This document shows positions 18,834 to 27,449 of a stretch of DNA of 64,000 bases, one piece after another (the first letter of the stretch is position 1; every line of letters begins with the position of its first letter). The DNA is taken from positions 91,153-155,152 of the forward strand of contig JAEXDA010000029.1 in the NCBI GenBank assembly GCA_023401925.1. Reading direction: 5' to 3'. The notes beneath the pieces were generated by a model, which had not been told where the DNA came from, did not search any database, and worked only from the letters and a program-made list of their open reading frames with translations. The stretch is from Bacillota bacterium. GTDB taxonomy: Bacteria; Bacillota; UBA4882; UBA8346. The translations under genes were made by a program, and so were the position numbers.

Positions 18834-19065
18834 CGTTGTCCCTCTGTTTTAGTGAGTTAGTTTACGATATTAAAGAATAGTTCATCTTGGGGGAATTTGC
18901 AACCGGGATTCATTGGATTTAATGAAAAAGTCAATATTAGGATAAGGGAAAAACGATGAAGAGCGTAATCTTGCCGCATACCATCATTGTGAGGGAGAAT
19001 GTAAAAGAAGGGGTAATTTATTCAGTTTGATTTTTTAATATCCGGTGTAATTTTTATGATAGGCT

Positions 19066-19121
19066 AAAAGTCGGCCCATCGGGTATTATTACTTGATAAA
19101 TTTAGGCTTGGGCCGACTTTT
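19066..19121 (-). terminator. Terminator of the minus-strand Spo0E-like gene
   Basis: AAAAGTCGGCCC and GGGCCGACTTTT form a perfect 12-bp stem around a 32-nt loop. It begins 1 bp past the stop codon. Stem-terminal A/T runs make it work in either direction. Confidence 0.7.
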
Positions 19122-19122
19122 A

Positions 19123-19368
19123 TTATGTCTGGCTATCCATAATGGTACTGAATGATGGAGCGAATCCTTCCTTTGGATAACCCGTTATTTTTGACAAGTT
19201 TGAATTTTGACTGGATAACCGCTGGTACTGGTTGAGCAATTCATCCAGTTCAATACTGGCGTTTAACACCACCTCATCAGTATAGCCACGCTGGTTCCAT
19301 AGGTCATGCATTTTCTTCCGGCTTATTTCAATTTGTTTTTCCAGTTTTTTCATCAAAGTATCACCCAT
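19123..19368 (-). CDS. Spo0E-like aspartyl-phosphate phosphatase, paralog 2
   Basis: This 81-aa protein matches the other Spo0E-like gene at 11490: KKLEKQIEISRKKMHDLW, then the SIELDELLNQYQ signature with S-x-E-L-D. It has a 27-residue tail the paralog lacks. The ATG at 19368 has AGGAGTGA upstream. It probably acts on Spo0A~P in the phosphorelay. Its immediate neighbours do not suggest a specific input. Confidence 0.8.
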   Translation of the reverse strand: MGDTLMKKLEKQIEISRKKMHDLWNQRGYTDEVVLNASIELDELLNQYQRLSSQNSNLSKITGYPKEGFAPSFSTIMDSQT

Positions 19369-19681
19369 TTAAACATCACTCCTGTTTCTGAAATACCGTT
19401 TACTTAATATTGTCATAATTGATAAAAGTTTCAAGGACATTTGTCCCAGGATAGGAAAATGACTTGTTTTTGGTTAAGGGGATGAATGATCCAGTATCGG
19501 GAGAATCTTTGCTTTATATGGGTGAGGACTCGTTTTTATAATTTATCTATAACAAAATTTGCCATTTTTGAAGGAATATGTAGAATAATGGAGAATGGTT
19601 CCATAATTTAAAGTATATTCTAAAAAACAGGAATTAAATTTATATGGGGTAAAGGTCCCCAAAAAGCCTGCGGAGATAAAG
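19369..19681. other. Divergent intergenic region before the nucleoside gene array
   Basis: It has a TATAAT at 19537-19542 without a clear -35 box. The leader GGTCCCCAAAAA...GGAGATAAAG before the first Crp-like gene is partly repeated before the second one. Confidence 0.4.
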
Positions 19682-20377
19682 ATGGAGCTTAATCAATTAC
19701 AAAAAATTATTGATAATAACCTTGAATTGTACCCGATATTCCGGGGATGTCCCTATGAGATTTTAAGTCGTTGGAATATCTGCCAATATCAGGCGGGTGC
19801 GGTTATTTGCCATCAAGGGGATACGCTTGATTCTTTATTTATCATCATGGAGGGATTTGCGGATATTTATTTTATGGCTGAAAACGGTAATAAATATTCG
19901 CAAGTAGTTATTAAAGAGGGGCAATTCATCGGTGAGTTTGAAATTTTCGATCAAAGACCCGTTATTTGTTCCGTGGAGGCTTTAACCGGTCTTAAATTGT
20001 TACAATTAAAGCGAGAATTTTTCATGAAGTGGCTGGAAATGGACAAGAATATTTGTATTTATCTTATGAAATATGCAAATCATCAATTTTATTTGTTTTC
20101 AGAGAAAGCGGGTGAAGATAGCCTTTATCCGTTAAAAGCACGGTTGTGCAGGTATTTATTATCTTGCAGCGGACAGGGATTGACAAAGGGTTGTAGCATC
20201 AAGTTGCGACTCAATAAAGGGAAACTGAGTGAACAATTTGCGGTCACCAAAAGAAGTGTTAATCGCATTTTGTTATCTTTAAAAAACAAAAATATTATTG
20301 ATATTGAAACGGATGCCATTATCATCAAAGATTTGGAAAAGTTGGCCTATGAAGAGAATTTCAGCAGGTGTGAATGA
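19682..20377 (+). CDS. Crp/Fnr-family regulator 1 of the nucleoside array
   Basis: The 231-aa protein has an N-terminal cyclic-nucleotide-binding fold (about 20-125) and a C-terminal winged HTH (KLSEQFAVTKRSVNRILLSL). In the phosphate-binding cassette, GEFEIFDQRPVICS aligns with the canonical GELxxx...PRSAT, but the ligand Arg position is Val, so cAMP binding is doubtful. The context, with nucleoside hydrolases and nucleoside-binding proteins, recalls E. coli yeiL next to rihB. Two paralogs start at 22388 and 25514. Each of the three has a GGAGATA ribosome binding site just before the ATG, which fixes the start. Confidence 0.85.
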   Translation: MELNQLQKIIDNNLELYPIFRGCPYEILSRWNICQYQAGAVICHQGDTLDSLFIIMEGFADIYFMAENGNKYSQVVIKEGQFIGEFEIFDQRPVICSVEALTGLKLLQLKREFFMKWLEMDKNICIYLMKYANHQFYLFSEKAGEDSLYPLKARLCRYLLSCSGQGLTKGCSIKLRLNKGKLSEQFAVTKRSVNRILLSLKNKNIIDIETDAIIIKDLEKLAYEENFSRCE

Positions 20378-20404
20378 TTTATTATTTAAACAGGAGATTA
20401 GCTG

Positions 20405-21043
20405 GTGGAAGAGATGGATAAAACCGGGAGAACAATTGAAAGTTACAATGATTGTGTCGATAGGTTTGTCCAAATCCATAGGGATTTGGGATTGTTCGAG
20501 AAATATTTTCGGGAAATTTCCGATTTGCTGAGGGAAAGATCGACGATATTGGATATGGGTTGCGGCCCGGGTAATGTGGCTAGGTTTTTCCTCAATCAAA
20601 ACAAAGAATACCAAATCGTAGGGGTCGATTTGTCTGTCGCAATGCTTCAACATGCTGAGCAATATGCAGCGGGTGCGAATTTTATTTTGGGGGATATACG
20701 AAATATAGCATTCCAAGAAAGATTTGATGCTGTTATTGCTTCCTTTTGTATTATTCATTTACGCGAGAATGAGACGGCCGTTTTTTTGCGAAAAACCTTT
20801 AATATGCTTGACCCTGGAGGTTATTTATATCTGAGCTTTATGTTTGGCGGCACACCTGGGTTTGAAAAAGCCAATTTTTCGGAACAGGAAATGTTTTTTT
20901 GTTATCATGAGCCGGAGAAGATTACCAGAGACTTAAATAGGACAGGCTATCAGATTATTTCAACCTATCGCCATGATTATCAAAGGACAGCGAATCAAAC
21001 CATCCAGGATGTTGTGATGATTACCCGGAAACCAACCAGTTGA
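20405..21043 (+). CDS. Class I SAM-dependent methyltransferase
   Basis: The 212-aa protein carries the SAM-binding motif I LDMGCGPGNVARF at about 45-57, the acidic motif II end VGVDLS, and a later LDPGGYLYLSF. That makes it a small Rossmann-fold methyltransferase of the type 11/25 group. It sits between Crp-like regulator 1 and BMP protein 1. The other two repeats of the module have no methyltransferase here; in them the BMP gene follows the regulator directly. The substrate is unknown. An RNA-like relic lies downstream. Confidence 0.82.
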   Translation: MEEMDKTGRTIESYNDCVDRFVQIHRDLGLFEKYFREISDLLRERSTILDMGCGPGNVARFFLNQNKEYQIVGVDLSVAMLQHAEQYAAGANFILGDIRNIAFQERFDAVIASFCIIHLRENETAVFLRKTFNMLDPGGYLYLSFMFGGTPGFEKANFSEQEMFFCYHEPEKITRDLNRTGYQIISTYRHDYQRTANQTIQDVVMITRKPTS

Positions 21044-21057
21044 TTGTCTCAACAACA

Positions 21058-21206
21058 GGGAATTCAAACCCTCGGCTTTAGCTTAATGTTGCCTTCGGGT
21101 TTGAATTCCCCGGTTCTTGCGACAGTAAACTGGCGAGCTGACTTCCAGTCAGCCAAGGAACCCACCGCTTTCAGCCGGAGGTGGTTGAGTTCGTTGGTTA
21201 AGCAAT
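21058..21206 (+). ncRNA. Relic resembling the omega-RNA end of an IS200/IS605 element
   Basis: Three hairpins follow each other. The first has arms GGGAATTCAAACCC and GGGTTTGAATTCCC. The second is CTGAC-TTCCA-GTCAG. The third is the GAAC-CCACC...GGTGG-TTGA-GTTC arrangement that commonly ends IS605-type TnpB elements. No tnpB or tnpA is present, so this would be a solo end. The identification is by pattern memory only. Confidence 0.4.
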
Positions 21207-21232
21207 GATTTCGAAGAAAAGGGGGATAAGAA

Positions 21233-22297
21233 ATGAGCAAAAATATTGGGAAAGTAGGATTACTCCTGGTGATGATGGTGTTCATCCTGTGTGGGGTAAG
21301 TGGATCAGGAATTTTTAAAGTGGGGATGATCACTAGCTCCGGGTCTATTAATGACAAGTCTTTTAATCAAGGCACATGGGAAGGGATTCGGCAGGCGGGA
21401 AAACAATTGCATGTGGAAACTAAATATTTAAAGCCCGGAGGAACTACGGAAGCCGATTATACCAAGGAAATCGGCAATCTTTGTGATGCCGGATTCCGAT
21501 TGATTATTTGCCCTGGAATGCCATTTGAAACTGCTGTTTTTAAGGCCCAAGAGAAATATGGCAATGCTAAATTTGTCTTGATTGATGGTACGCCCCATGC
21601 CGGAGATTTTAAATCGGTTGTTGGAAAAAACACTGTTTCGATTTTGTTTGCAGAGCACGAATCCGGGTTTTTGGCGGGTGTTGCTACAGCATTACAACTT
21701 AAGGAAGGAAGGGCCGGTTTTATCGGAGGCATGGCTATTCCTGCGGTGCAAAGGTTTAATTGGGGTTTTCAGCAAGGTCTTCGATATGCAAACAAAAAAT
21801 TCGGCACCCAAGTTTTCATCAAGGGGGTAAATGTTGTCTATCAAGGTTCCTTCGATAATGTTGCCGCAGGTCAACAATTGGCGGCTCAAATGTATGACCA
21901 AGGTATCGGGGTGATCTTTTGTGCTGCCGGAGATGTTGGTATCGGCTGCATTAACGAGGCCAAGTCACGGATCAAAGAAGGAAGAAAAGTATGGGTTGTC
22001 GGTGTTGACCGCGATCAATATTGGGATGGCTTATATGGAGACAACAAATCGGTTATATTGACATCCGCCGTAAAGCGGGTTGATCAGGCCGCGTTTGCTA
22101 TGGTTAAAGCTCTGAAAGAGGAAAAATATCCGGGAGGCGAGATATTGACCTTCAGCGCCAAATCAAATGGTGTCGGTATTCCCGAGAAAAATCCAAATCT
22201 CAGGAAAGAAGTCCAAGACAAAGTGGCCAAGGTTTTAGAACAATTAAAATCCGGTGAAATTGTGGTTTCTGATCAACGAGGAGACTTGATTCAATAA
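21233..22297 (+). CDS. BMP-family nucleoside-binding protein 1
   Basis: BMP (Med/PnrA-like) proteins bind purine nucleosides outside the membrane for ABC uptake. The 354-aa protein has a signal peptide (to about residue 25) without a lipobox. It then shows the family motif NDKSFNQGTWEGI, and later VGVDRDQYWDG and TSAVKRVDQAAFAMVK. It is followed by the second Crp-like regulator. No permease or ATPase gene is found in the whole 9-kb array, so its membrane partner must be elsewhere, or the protein serves as a sensor. GGGGGATAAG precedes the ATG. Confidence 0.9.
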   Translation: MSKNIGKVGLLLVMMVFILCGVSGSGIFKVGMITSSGSINDKSFNQGTWEGIRQAGKQLHVETKYLKPGGTTEADYTKEIGNLCDAGFRLIICPGMPFETAVFKAQEKYGNAKFVLIDGTPHAGDFKSVVGKNTVSILFAEHESGFLAGVATALQLKEGRAGFIGGMAIPAVQRFNWGFQQGLRYANKKFGTQVFIKGVNVVYQGSFDNVAAGQQLAAQMYDQGIGVIFCAAGDVGIGCINEAKSRIKEGRKVWVVGVDRDQYWDGLYGDNKSVILTSAVKRVDQAAFAMVKALKEEKYPGGEILTFSAKSNGVGIPEKNPNLRKEVQDKVAKVLEQLKSGEIVVSDQRGDLIQ

Positions 22298-22387
22298 GGC
22301 TTTAGCTAAAAAAATGAAGTGCTAGCTCATATCTTCCAATGTTTAAATCATGACAATGAAGTCCCCAAAAATCGCTTTGGAGATAAG

Positions 22388-23080
22388 ATGGAACTAAATC
22401 TGTTGCAAAAGATTATCGATGCCAATCCTGAGCTTTACCTACTCTTCAGAGGATGCCCCTATGAGATTTTGGGCCATTGGCAAATTAATGAATATCGGGC
22501 TGGTAAGATCATTTGCCGCCAAGGTGAAATCATTGAACGAATGTATATCATTATCAATGGATATGCCGATATTTATTATTTAGCCGAAAATGGCAAGAGG
22601 TATTCTTTAATTACTTTAAAAAATGGTGATGTAATTGGAGAAATTGAAATTCTTGAAAAACGGGCATATAGCGCAAATATGGAAGCGTTTTCGGATTTAA
22701 AAACTTTAGAGATCACTCGGGATTATTTTCTTCAATGGATGGAAATGGATCGAAATATAAACTTGAACATCACTCGAGTTCTTTCAAGTAGGTTTTACCA
22801 CCTTGTATTGAAGGCGGGAAACGATACGCTTTACACACTTAAATATCGATTATGCGCTTATTTAATATCACGCGGCAGACAAATTTCAAAAGAGACTACC
22901 AATGTAGAGATTCAGCTAAAAAAGGAAAAGTTGAGTGAAGAATTTGCGGTGACGTCTCGAAGTATCAATCGTATTTTACATGGATTGCAAAATAAAGACA
23001 TTCTTGAATTAAGGGCCGATTCCATTGTAATAAAAGATTTTGAAAGATTAGCGAAAGAGGAAGAATACTATGATATATAA
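22388..23080 (+). CDS. Crp/Fnr-family regulator 2 of the nucleoside array
   Basis: It is a 230-aa paralog of the regulator at 19682, with a cyclic-nucleotide-binding-like fold and a C-terminal HTH (KLSEEFAVTSRSINRILHGL). The phosphate-binding cassette reads GEIEILEKRAYSAN, with Tyr at the canonical Arg position. The frame stays open 69 bases upstream, but the ATG after TTTGGAGATAAG matches the starts of both paralogs. A BMP gene follows 87 bp downstream, so the pair is probably one transcription unit, controlled by this regulator or controlling its own locus. Confidence 0.85.
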   Translation: MELNLLQKIIDANPELYLLFRGCPYEILGHWQINEYRAGKIICRQGEIIERMYIIINGYADIYYLAENGKRYSLITLKNGDVIGEIEILEKRAYSANMEAFSDLKTLEITRDYFLQWMEMDRNINLNITRVLSSRFYHLVLKAGNDTLYTLKYRLCAYLISRGRQISKETTNVEIQLKKEKLSEEFAVTSRSINRILHGLQNKDILELRADSIVIKDFERLAKEEEYYDI

Positions 23081-23167
23081 GTGCTCTAATTTCAATTCTA
23101 TGAATAGCTTTTTATGAAATAAATCGCTAAATTTGAATCTCAATATGAAAAAGGTGGGTGAAAAAAG

Positions 23168-24238
23168 ATGTTTAAACGTGGTCTAGGTAGTGGAGTAATT
23201 CTTTTTATTTTGTTGATGGCAATGGTAGTTTGTAGTGTGGATGGGGCTGCGGTTTTCAAAGTAGGAATGGTTACCGACTCCGGTACTATCGACGACAAAT
23301 CTTTTAACCAAGGAACATGGGAAGGAATTCAGCGGGCCGGAAAAGAATTCAAATTAGAAACAAGATTTTTACAACCCCAAGGGACTACGGAAGCTGATTA
23401 TGTAAAAGAAATTGGTAATCTTTATGATGGAGGCTATAGACTGATTTTATGTCCGGGATTTAAGTTCGAAACAGCGGTTTTCCAGGCGCAACAAAAATAT
23501 CCGGATGCAAAATTCGTTCTTATTGACGGTCAACCTCATGCGGGAGATTTTAAGCCGGTCATGGGAAAGAATACGGTATCAATTTTCTTTGCGGAGCAAG
23601 AGTCCAGTTTTTTGGCAGGAGTGGCTACAGCCTTAAAAATCAAAGACGGAAAAGCCGGTATCCTTTGTGGTATGCAAATTCCTCCGGTTCAAAGATTTAA
23701 TTGGGGTTTTCAACAAGGTATCAAGTATGCGAATCAGTATTTTAAAACAAATCTTGAGATTAAACCTGAGGATGTTATATATCAAGGTTCATTCAATAAT
23801 GTTGCCGCGGGTCAACAATTAGCCGCTGTGATGTTCGATCATGGTGTCAAAGTCATCTTTAATGCTGCCGCAGCTACCGGCATAGGCGCCATTAACGAAG
23901 CGAAAAAGCGCACTGAAGCAGGGGGAAAAGCCTGGATAATCGGTGTTGACCGCGACCAGTATTGGGATGGCATTTATAAAGGCAACCAATCGGTTATTTT
24001 GACTTCGGCCGTGAAACGGGTTGATCAAGCTGCATTTGCCATGGTCAAGGCATTGAAGGAGGGCAAATTTCCGGGTGGGGAGGTAGTAACCTTTAATGCC
24101 CAATCGAATGGTGTCGGTATTCCTGAGAAAAATCCCAATTTAGGGAAGGTAGTCCAAGACAAAGTGACCAAAGTATTAGAAAAAATAAAATCCGGCGAAA
24201 TTGTGGTTTCCAGTCAACAAGGAGTGTTGATTCCATAA
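23168..24238 (+). CDS. BMP-family nucleoside-binding protein 2
   Basis: It is a close paralog of BMP proteins 1 and 3 (356 aa) with the same motifs: DDKSFNQGTWEGI, a PVQRFNWGFQQGI segment, VGVDRDQYWDG and TSAVKRVDQAAF. The signal peptide ends near VDGAA and no lipobox is apparent. A terminator hairpin follows at once, so the nucleoside hydrolase gene 160 bp further on probably needs read-through or its own promoter. That would make the binding protein more abundant than the enzyme. Confidence 0.9.
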   Translation: MFKRGLGSGVILFILLMAMVVCSVDGAAVFKVGMVTDSGTIDDKSFNQGTWEGIQRAGKEFKLETRFLQPQGTTEADYVKEIGNLYDGGYRLILCPGFKFETAVFQAQQKYPDAKFVLIDGQPHAGDFKPVMGKNTVSIFFAEQESSFLAGVATALKIKDGKAGILCGMQIPPVQRFNWGFQQGIKYANQYFKTNLEIKPEDVIYQGSFNNVAAGQQLAAVMFDHGVKVIFNAAAATGIGAINEAKKRTEAGGKAWIIGVDRDQYWDGIYKGNQSVILTSAVKRVDQAAFAMVKALKEGKFPGGEVVTFNAQSNGVGIPEKNPNLGKVVQDKVTKVLEKIKSGEIVVSSQQGVLIP

Positions 24239-24258
24239 ATACCTTGTTTCGATGAATA

Positions 24259-24299
24259 AAGAAGAAGAGGATCAGCCAGAGCTGTTCTCTTCTTCTTTT
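24259..24299 (+). terminator. Terminator or attenuator after BMP gene 2
   Basis: AAGAAGAAGAG and CTCTTCTTCTT form a perfect 11-bp stem whose 3' side runs into TTTTATT. A similar hairpin follows BMP gene 3. Confidence 0.75.
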
Positions 24300-24396
24300 A
24301 TTATCAGGAAGAAATCCATGAGATTACTATTTTTCCATTAATAGGGACTTTTTATTGGTTTATATTGATATGCTATGATGGAAAAGGGGGAGAATA

Positions 24397-25350
24397 ATGA
24401 ACCGAACTACCAATAAATTACCGATTATACTTGATTGTGATCCCGGCTGCGATGATGCGGTGGCCATGATGCTAGCAGCCAAACACCCTGTATTTGACTT
24501 AAGGGCCATAACGGTCACAGCGGGGAATCATATTCTTGAGAAAACCACCCAAAATGCCCTTAAGGTTTGTTCCCATTTAGGAATCGTCAATGTGCCTATT
24601 GCAGCTGGTATGTCCGGGCCCATCATCCGGAAGCAGGTGATTGCGGAATATGTCCACGGAGAAAGTGGACTTGGCAATGTGGATTTGGACGCTCCCTTCA
24701 TCCAGCTCGATCCCAGGAACGCAGTGACTCTGATTATAGAAATATTGTCCAAGTCGGATGGCGATATCACTTTTGTAGCCACGGGACCATTGTCCAACTT
24801 GGCGATGGCCATAAGACTAGCGCCTCAAATTATCCCCAAAATAAAGCAAATTGTTTTAATCGGTGGTTCTTATGAATTGGGTAATATTACCCCGGCTGCT
24901 GAATTTAATATTTACGCCGATCCTGAGGCGGCTCATGTCGTTTTTACCTGCGGAAAACCGATTGTGATGATCGGCCTGAGCATCACTAAAAAGGTGTTAC
25001 TCCAAAAAGAAGTGACAAGCAGAATCGCCTCCATTGACAATAAGGCGGCCACGCTTTTCACCGAAATCATGGATTTCTATACGAAGACCAATCAAGAAAT
25101 ATTCGGCCATGAAGTTTCGCCATTGTATGATCCTGCTGCAATCGTGTATCTTATTGATCCGGCCGTTTTTATCACAAAACCGATGTATGTGGAGATTGAA
25201 CTAAAAAGTGAGCAATCGTATGGCAGGACCAACTGCGACTTCTATGGAACGCTCAAGAAGCCAGTAAATGCCGAAGTCGTTACGGATCTTGATTCCGGAC
25301 GTTTTTGGGAGATCATTCAAGAAACTATACGGCTTTATAGCCGGACATAA
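24397..25350 (+). CDS. Inosine-uridine-type nucleoside hydrolase 1
   Basis: The enzyme hydrolyses ribonucleosides to base and ribose. The N-terminal calcium-binding motif DCDPGCDDAVA is at about 11-21. The family's GNITPAAEFNIYADPEAA segment is in the middle, and a late DPAA motif near 246 supplies the other metal contacts. Its length of 317 aa is typical of Rih enzymes. It follows the Crp-like/BMP pair 2, and a near-identical paralog follows pair 3. The whole locus is therefore a nucleoside scavenging module. Base preference cannot be told. Confidence 0.9.
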   Translation: MNRTTNKLPIILDCDPGCDDAVAMMLAAKHPVFDLRAITVTAGNHILEKTTQNALKVCSHLGIVNVPIAAGMSGPIIRKQVIAEYVHGESGLGNVDLDAPFIQLDPRNAVTLIIEILSKSDGDITFVATGPLSNLAMAIRLAPQIIPKIKQIVLIGGSYELGNITPAAEFNIYADPEAAHVVFTCGKPIVMIGLSITKKVLLQKEVTSRIASIDNKAATLFTEIMDFYTKTNQEIFGHEVSPLYDPAAIVYLIDPAVFITKPMYVEIELKSEQSYGRTNCDFYGTLKKPVNAEVVTDLDSGRFWEIIQETIRLYSRT

Positions 25351-25513
25351 TATTGGGAATGTGCAAAAAACAAAGAAAAAGTTACATAATTTTTTATCAT
25401 TAAAGGAATTTTTTGAGTGTTTAAAGAATAATTAGATCATTTAAATATTGCTTGGTATTTATATTTTTTCCCAGAAGTGAAATGTGGTCTAAAGAATCAC
25501 TTTGGAGATAGGG

Positions 25514-26206
25514 ATGGAACTTAACCTATTGAAAAAGATTATCGAAGCCGACCCTGAGCTGTATCCAATATTTAAAGGATGCCCCGATGAGATTTTGAGT
25601 CATGGGCAAATCAATGAATACCGGTCCGGTACAGTTATTTGCCGTCAAGGTGATATCATTGATTGTTTATACATTGTTATCGATGGATATGCCGATATTT
25701 ATTTTATGGCTGAAAACGGTAATAAATATTCCCAAGCCATAATTCAAAAAGGGCAATTCATCGGTGAGTTTGAAATCTTTGATCATAGGCCGATTATTTG
25801 TTCGGCGACTGCCTTGACTAGTCTAAAATTGTTGCAAATTAAATATGGCAGCTTCATGGACTGGCTAAAAGTGGATAATCATATCTGTATAGCTCTTATT
25901 AAATATCTGTGTAACCGTTCCTATTATTTTTCTCAAAAAGCTGGTACAGATACTCTTTATTCATTAAAGGCCAGGCTATGCGGTTACTTATTATCGCGTT
26001 GCCCTTTACCAAATCAGGTTGGTGGTATTTTATTGAAGGTTGATAAAGATAAATTGAGTGAGGAGTTTGCGGTTACCATACGGAGTATTAATCGTGTTTT
26101 ACAATTTTTAAAAACTGAAAATATTATTGATATTGAAAATGATTCCATAATGATTAAAGATCTAAAACAGTTAGCCCAAGAAGAGCAGAATAGCAAGCTT
26201 AGATAA
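25514..26206 (+). CDS. Crp/Fnr-family regulator 3 of the nucleoside array
   Basis: It is a 230-aa paralog of regulators 1 and 2, closest by eye to regulator 1 (shared AENGNKYSQ and KGQFIGEFEIFD). The HTH reads KLSEEFAVTIRSINRVLQFL. The phosphate-cassette Arg is again missing (GEFEIFDHRPIICS). The start follows TTTGGAGATAGGG. It is separated by 19 bp from BMP gene 3, so the two are surely co-transcribed. Confidence 0.85.
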   Translation: MELNLLKKIIEADPELYPIFKGCPDEILSHGQINEYRSGTVICRQGDIIDCLYIVIDGYADIYFMAENGNKYSQAIIQKGQFIGEFEIFDHRPIICSATALTSLKLLQIKYGSFMDWLKVDNHICIALIKYLCNRSYYFSQKAGTDTLYSLKARLCGYLLSRCPLPNQVGGILLKVDKDKLSEEFAVTIRSINRVLQFLKTENIIDIENDSIMIKDLKQLAQEEQNSKLR

Positions 26207-26225
26207 ATTTAATAGGGGGGATAGG

Positions 26226-27293
26226 ATGATGAAACATATCTGCAGTGTTGGATTAGTCTTGGCGTTTTTTATGTCTATCACATTATCCGGGGTAAGTGGA
26301 GCTACGTCCTTTAAGGTAGGATTAGTCACAAACTCCTCGACCGTCGACGACAAATCGTTTAATCAAGGAACCTGGGAAGGAATTCAAAGGGCCAGTAAAC
26401 AATTTAAACTGGAGACAAAATATTTGCGACCAGGAGGTTCCACTGAAGCCGATTTTCTTAAAGAAATAGGGAACCTTTATGATGCCGGATTCAAATTGAT
26501 TGTTTGTCCGGGTTTCCCATTCGAAACGGCAATTTTTCAGGCCCAGAAAAAATATTTGGATGCTAAATTTGTCCTTATTGACGGAATGCCGCATTCCGGC
26601 GACAATCAATCAATCGTGGGTAAGAATACGGTATCCATTTTGTTTGCCGAACACGAAGCTGGGTTTCTGGCCGGGGTTGCTACAGCACTGCAACTGAAGG
26701 AAGGGGCGGCCGGTTTTATCGGAGGAATGGAACTTCCGCAAGTACAGAGTTTTAACTGGGGTTTTCAACAAGGAATCCAATATGCCAACAATAAATATGG
26801 TACCCAAATTGCCATAAAATCCGAAAATGTTATTTATCAAGGATCATTTAATAATGTGGCAGCCGGACAGCAAATATCATCTCAAATGTATGAGCATGGT
26901 GTTAAGGTTATCTTCTGCGCAGCCGGAGGCGTGGGTATCGGCTGTATTAACGAAGCCAAGTCACGCACCTTAGCAGGGAAGGATGTATGGGTTGTCGGTG
27001 TCGACCGTGATCAATATTGGGATGGTATTTATGAAGGCAACAAATCAGTTGTTTTGACTTCCGCCGTAAAACGGGTTGATCAGGCTGCGTATGCGATGGT
27101 TAAAGCGTTGAAAGAGAATCAATTTCCCGGCGGAAAAGTTTTGACCTTTAATGCCAAGTCAAATGGTGTCGGTATTCCTGAGAAAAATCCCAATCTAACC
27201 AAGGAAGTCCAGGATAAGGTGACCCAAATCTTAGGAAAATTAAAATCCGGTGAAATTAAGGTTTTCAATCAACAAGGAAATTTGATTCCATAA
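26226..27293 (+). CDS. BMP-family nucleoside-binding protein 3
   Basis: The third paralog (355 aa) has a signal peptide ending at about GVSGA and no cysteine near the cleavage site, so it cannot be a lipoprotein. The binding domain has DDKSFNQGTWEGI, then FAEHEAGFLAGVATALQL, VGVDRDQYWDG and the shared C-terminal SNGVGIPEKNPNL. A GGGGGGATAGG ribosome binding site precedes two adjacent ATG codons. Like its paralogs it has no ABC membrane components nearby. Confidence 0.9.
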   Translation: MMKHICSVGLVLAFFMSITLSGVSGATSFKVGLVTNSSTVDDKSFNQGTWEGIQRASKQFKLETKYLRPGGSTEADFLKEIGNLYDAGFKLIVCPGFPFETAIFQAQKKYLDAKFVLIDGMPHSGDNQSIVGKNTVSILFAEHEAGFLAGVATALQLKEGAAGFIGGMELPQVQSFNWGFQQGIQYANNKYGTQIAIKSENVIYQGSFNNVAAGQQISSQMYEHGVKVIFCAAGGVGIGCINEAKSRTLAGKDVWVVGVDRDQYWDGIYEGNKSVVLTSAVKRVDQAAYAMVKALKENQFPGGKVLTFNAKSNGVGIPEKNPNLTKEVQDKVTQILGKLKSGEIKVFNQQGNLIP

Positions 27294-27323
27294 TCTACAC
27301 TGTACTTTCGATAAAACGATAAT

Positions 27324-27360
27324 GAGGAAGAGGATGCAACGGCCATTCTCTTTTTCTTTT
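27324..27360 (+). terminator. Terminator or attenuator after BMP gene 3
   Basis: GAGGAAGAG pairs with CTCTTTTTC through two G-T wobbles. TTTTATT follows. It is placed exactly like the hairpin after BMP gene 2. Confidence 0.65.
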
Positions 27361-27449
27361 ATTATGGAAAATAATACACATATTACCTGAATTTACATTA
27401 TCAAGAATCCGCTTTGATTCTAAATTATTACCGAAAAGGGGAAGAAGAT

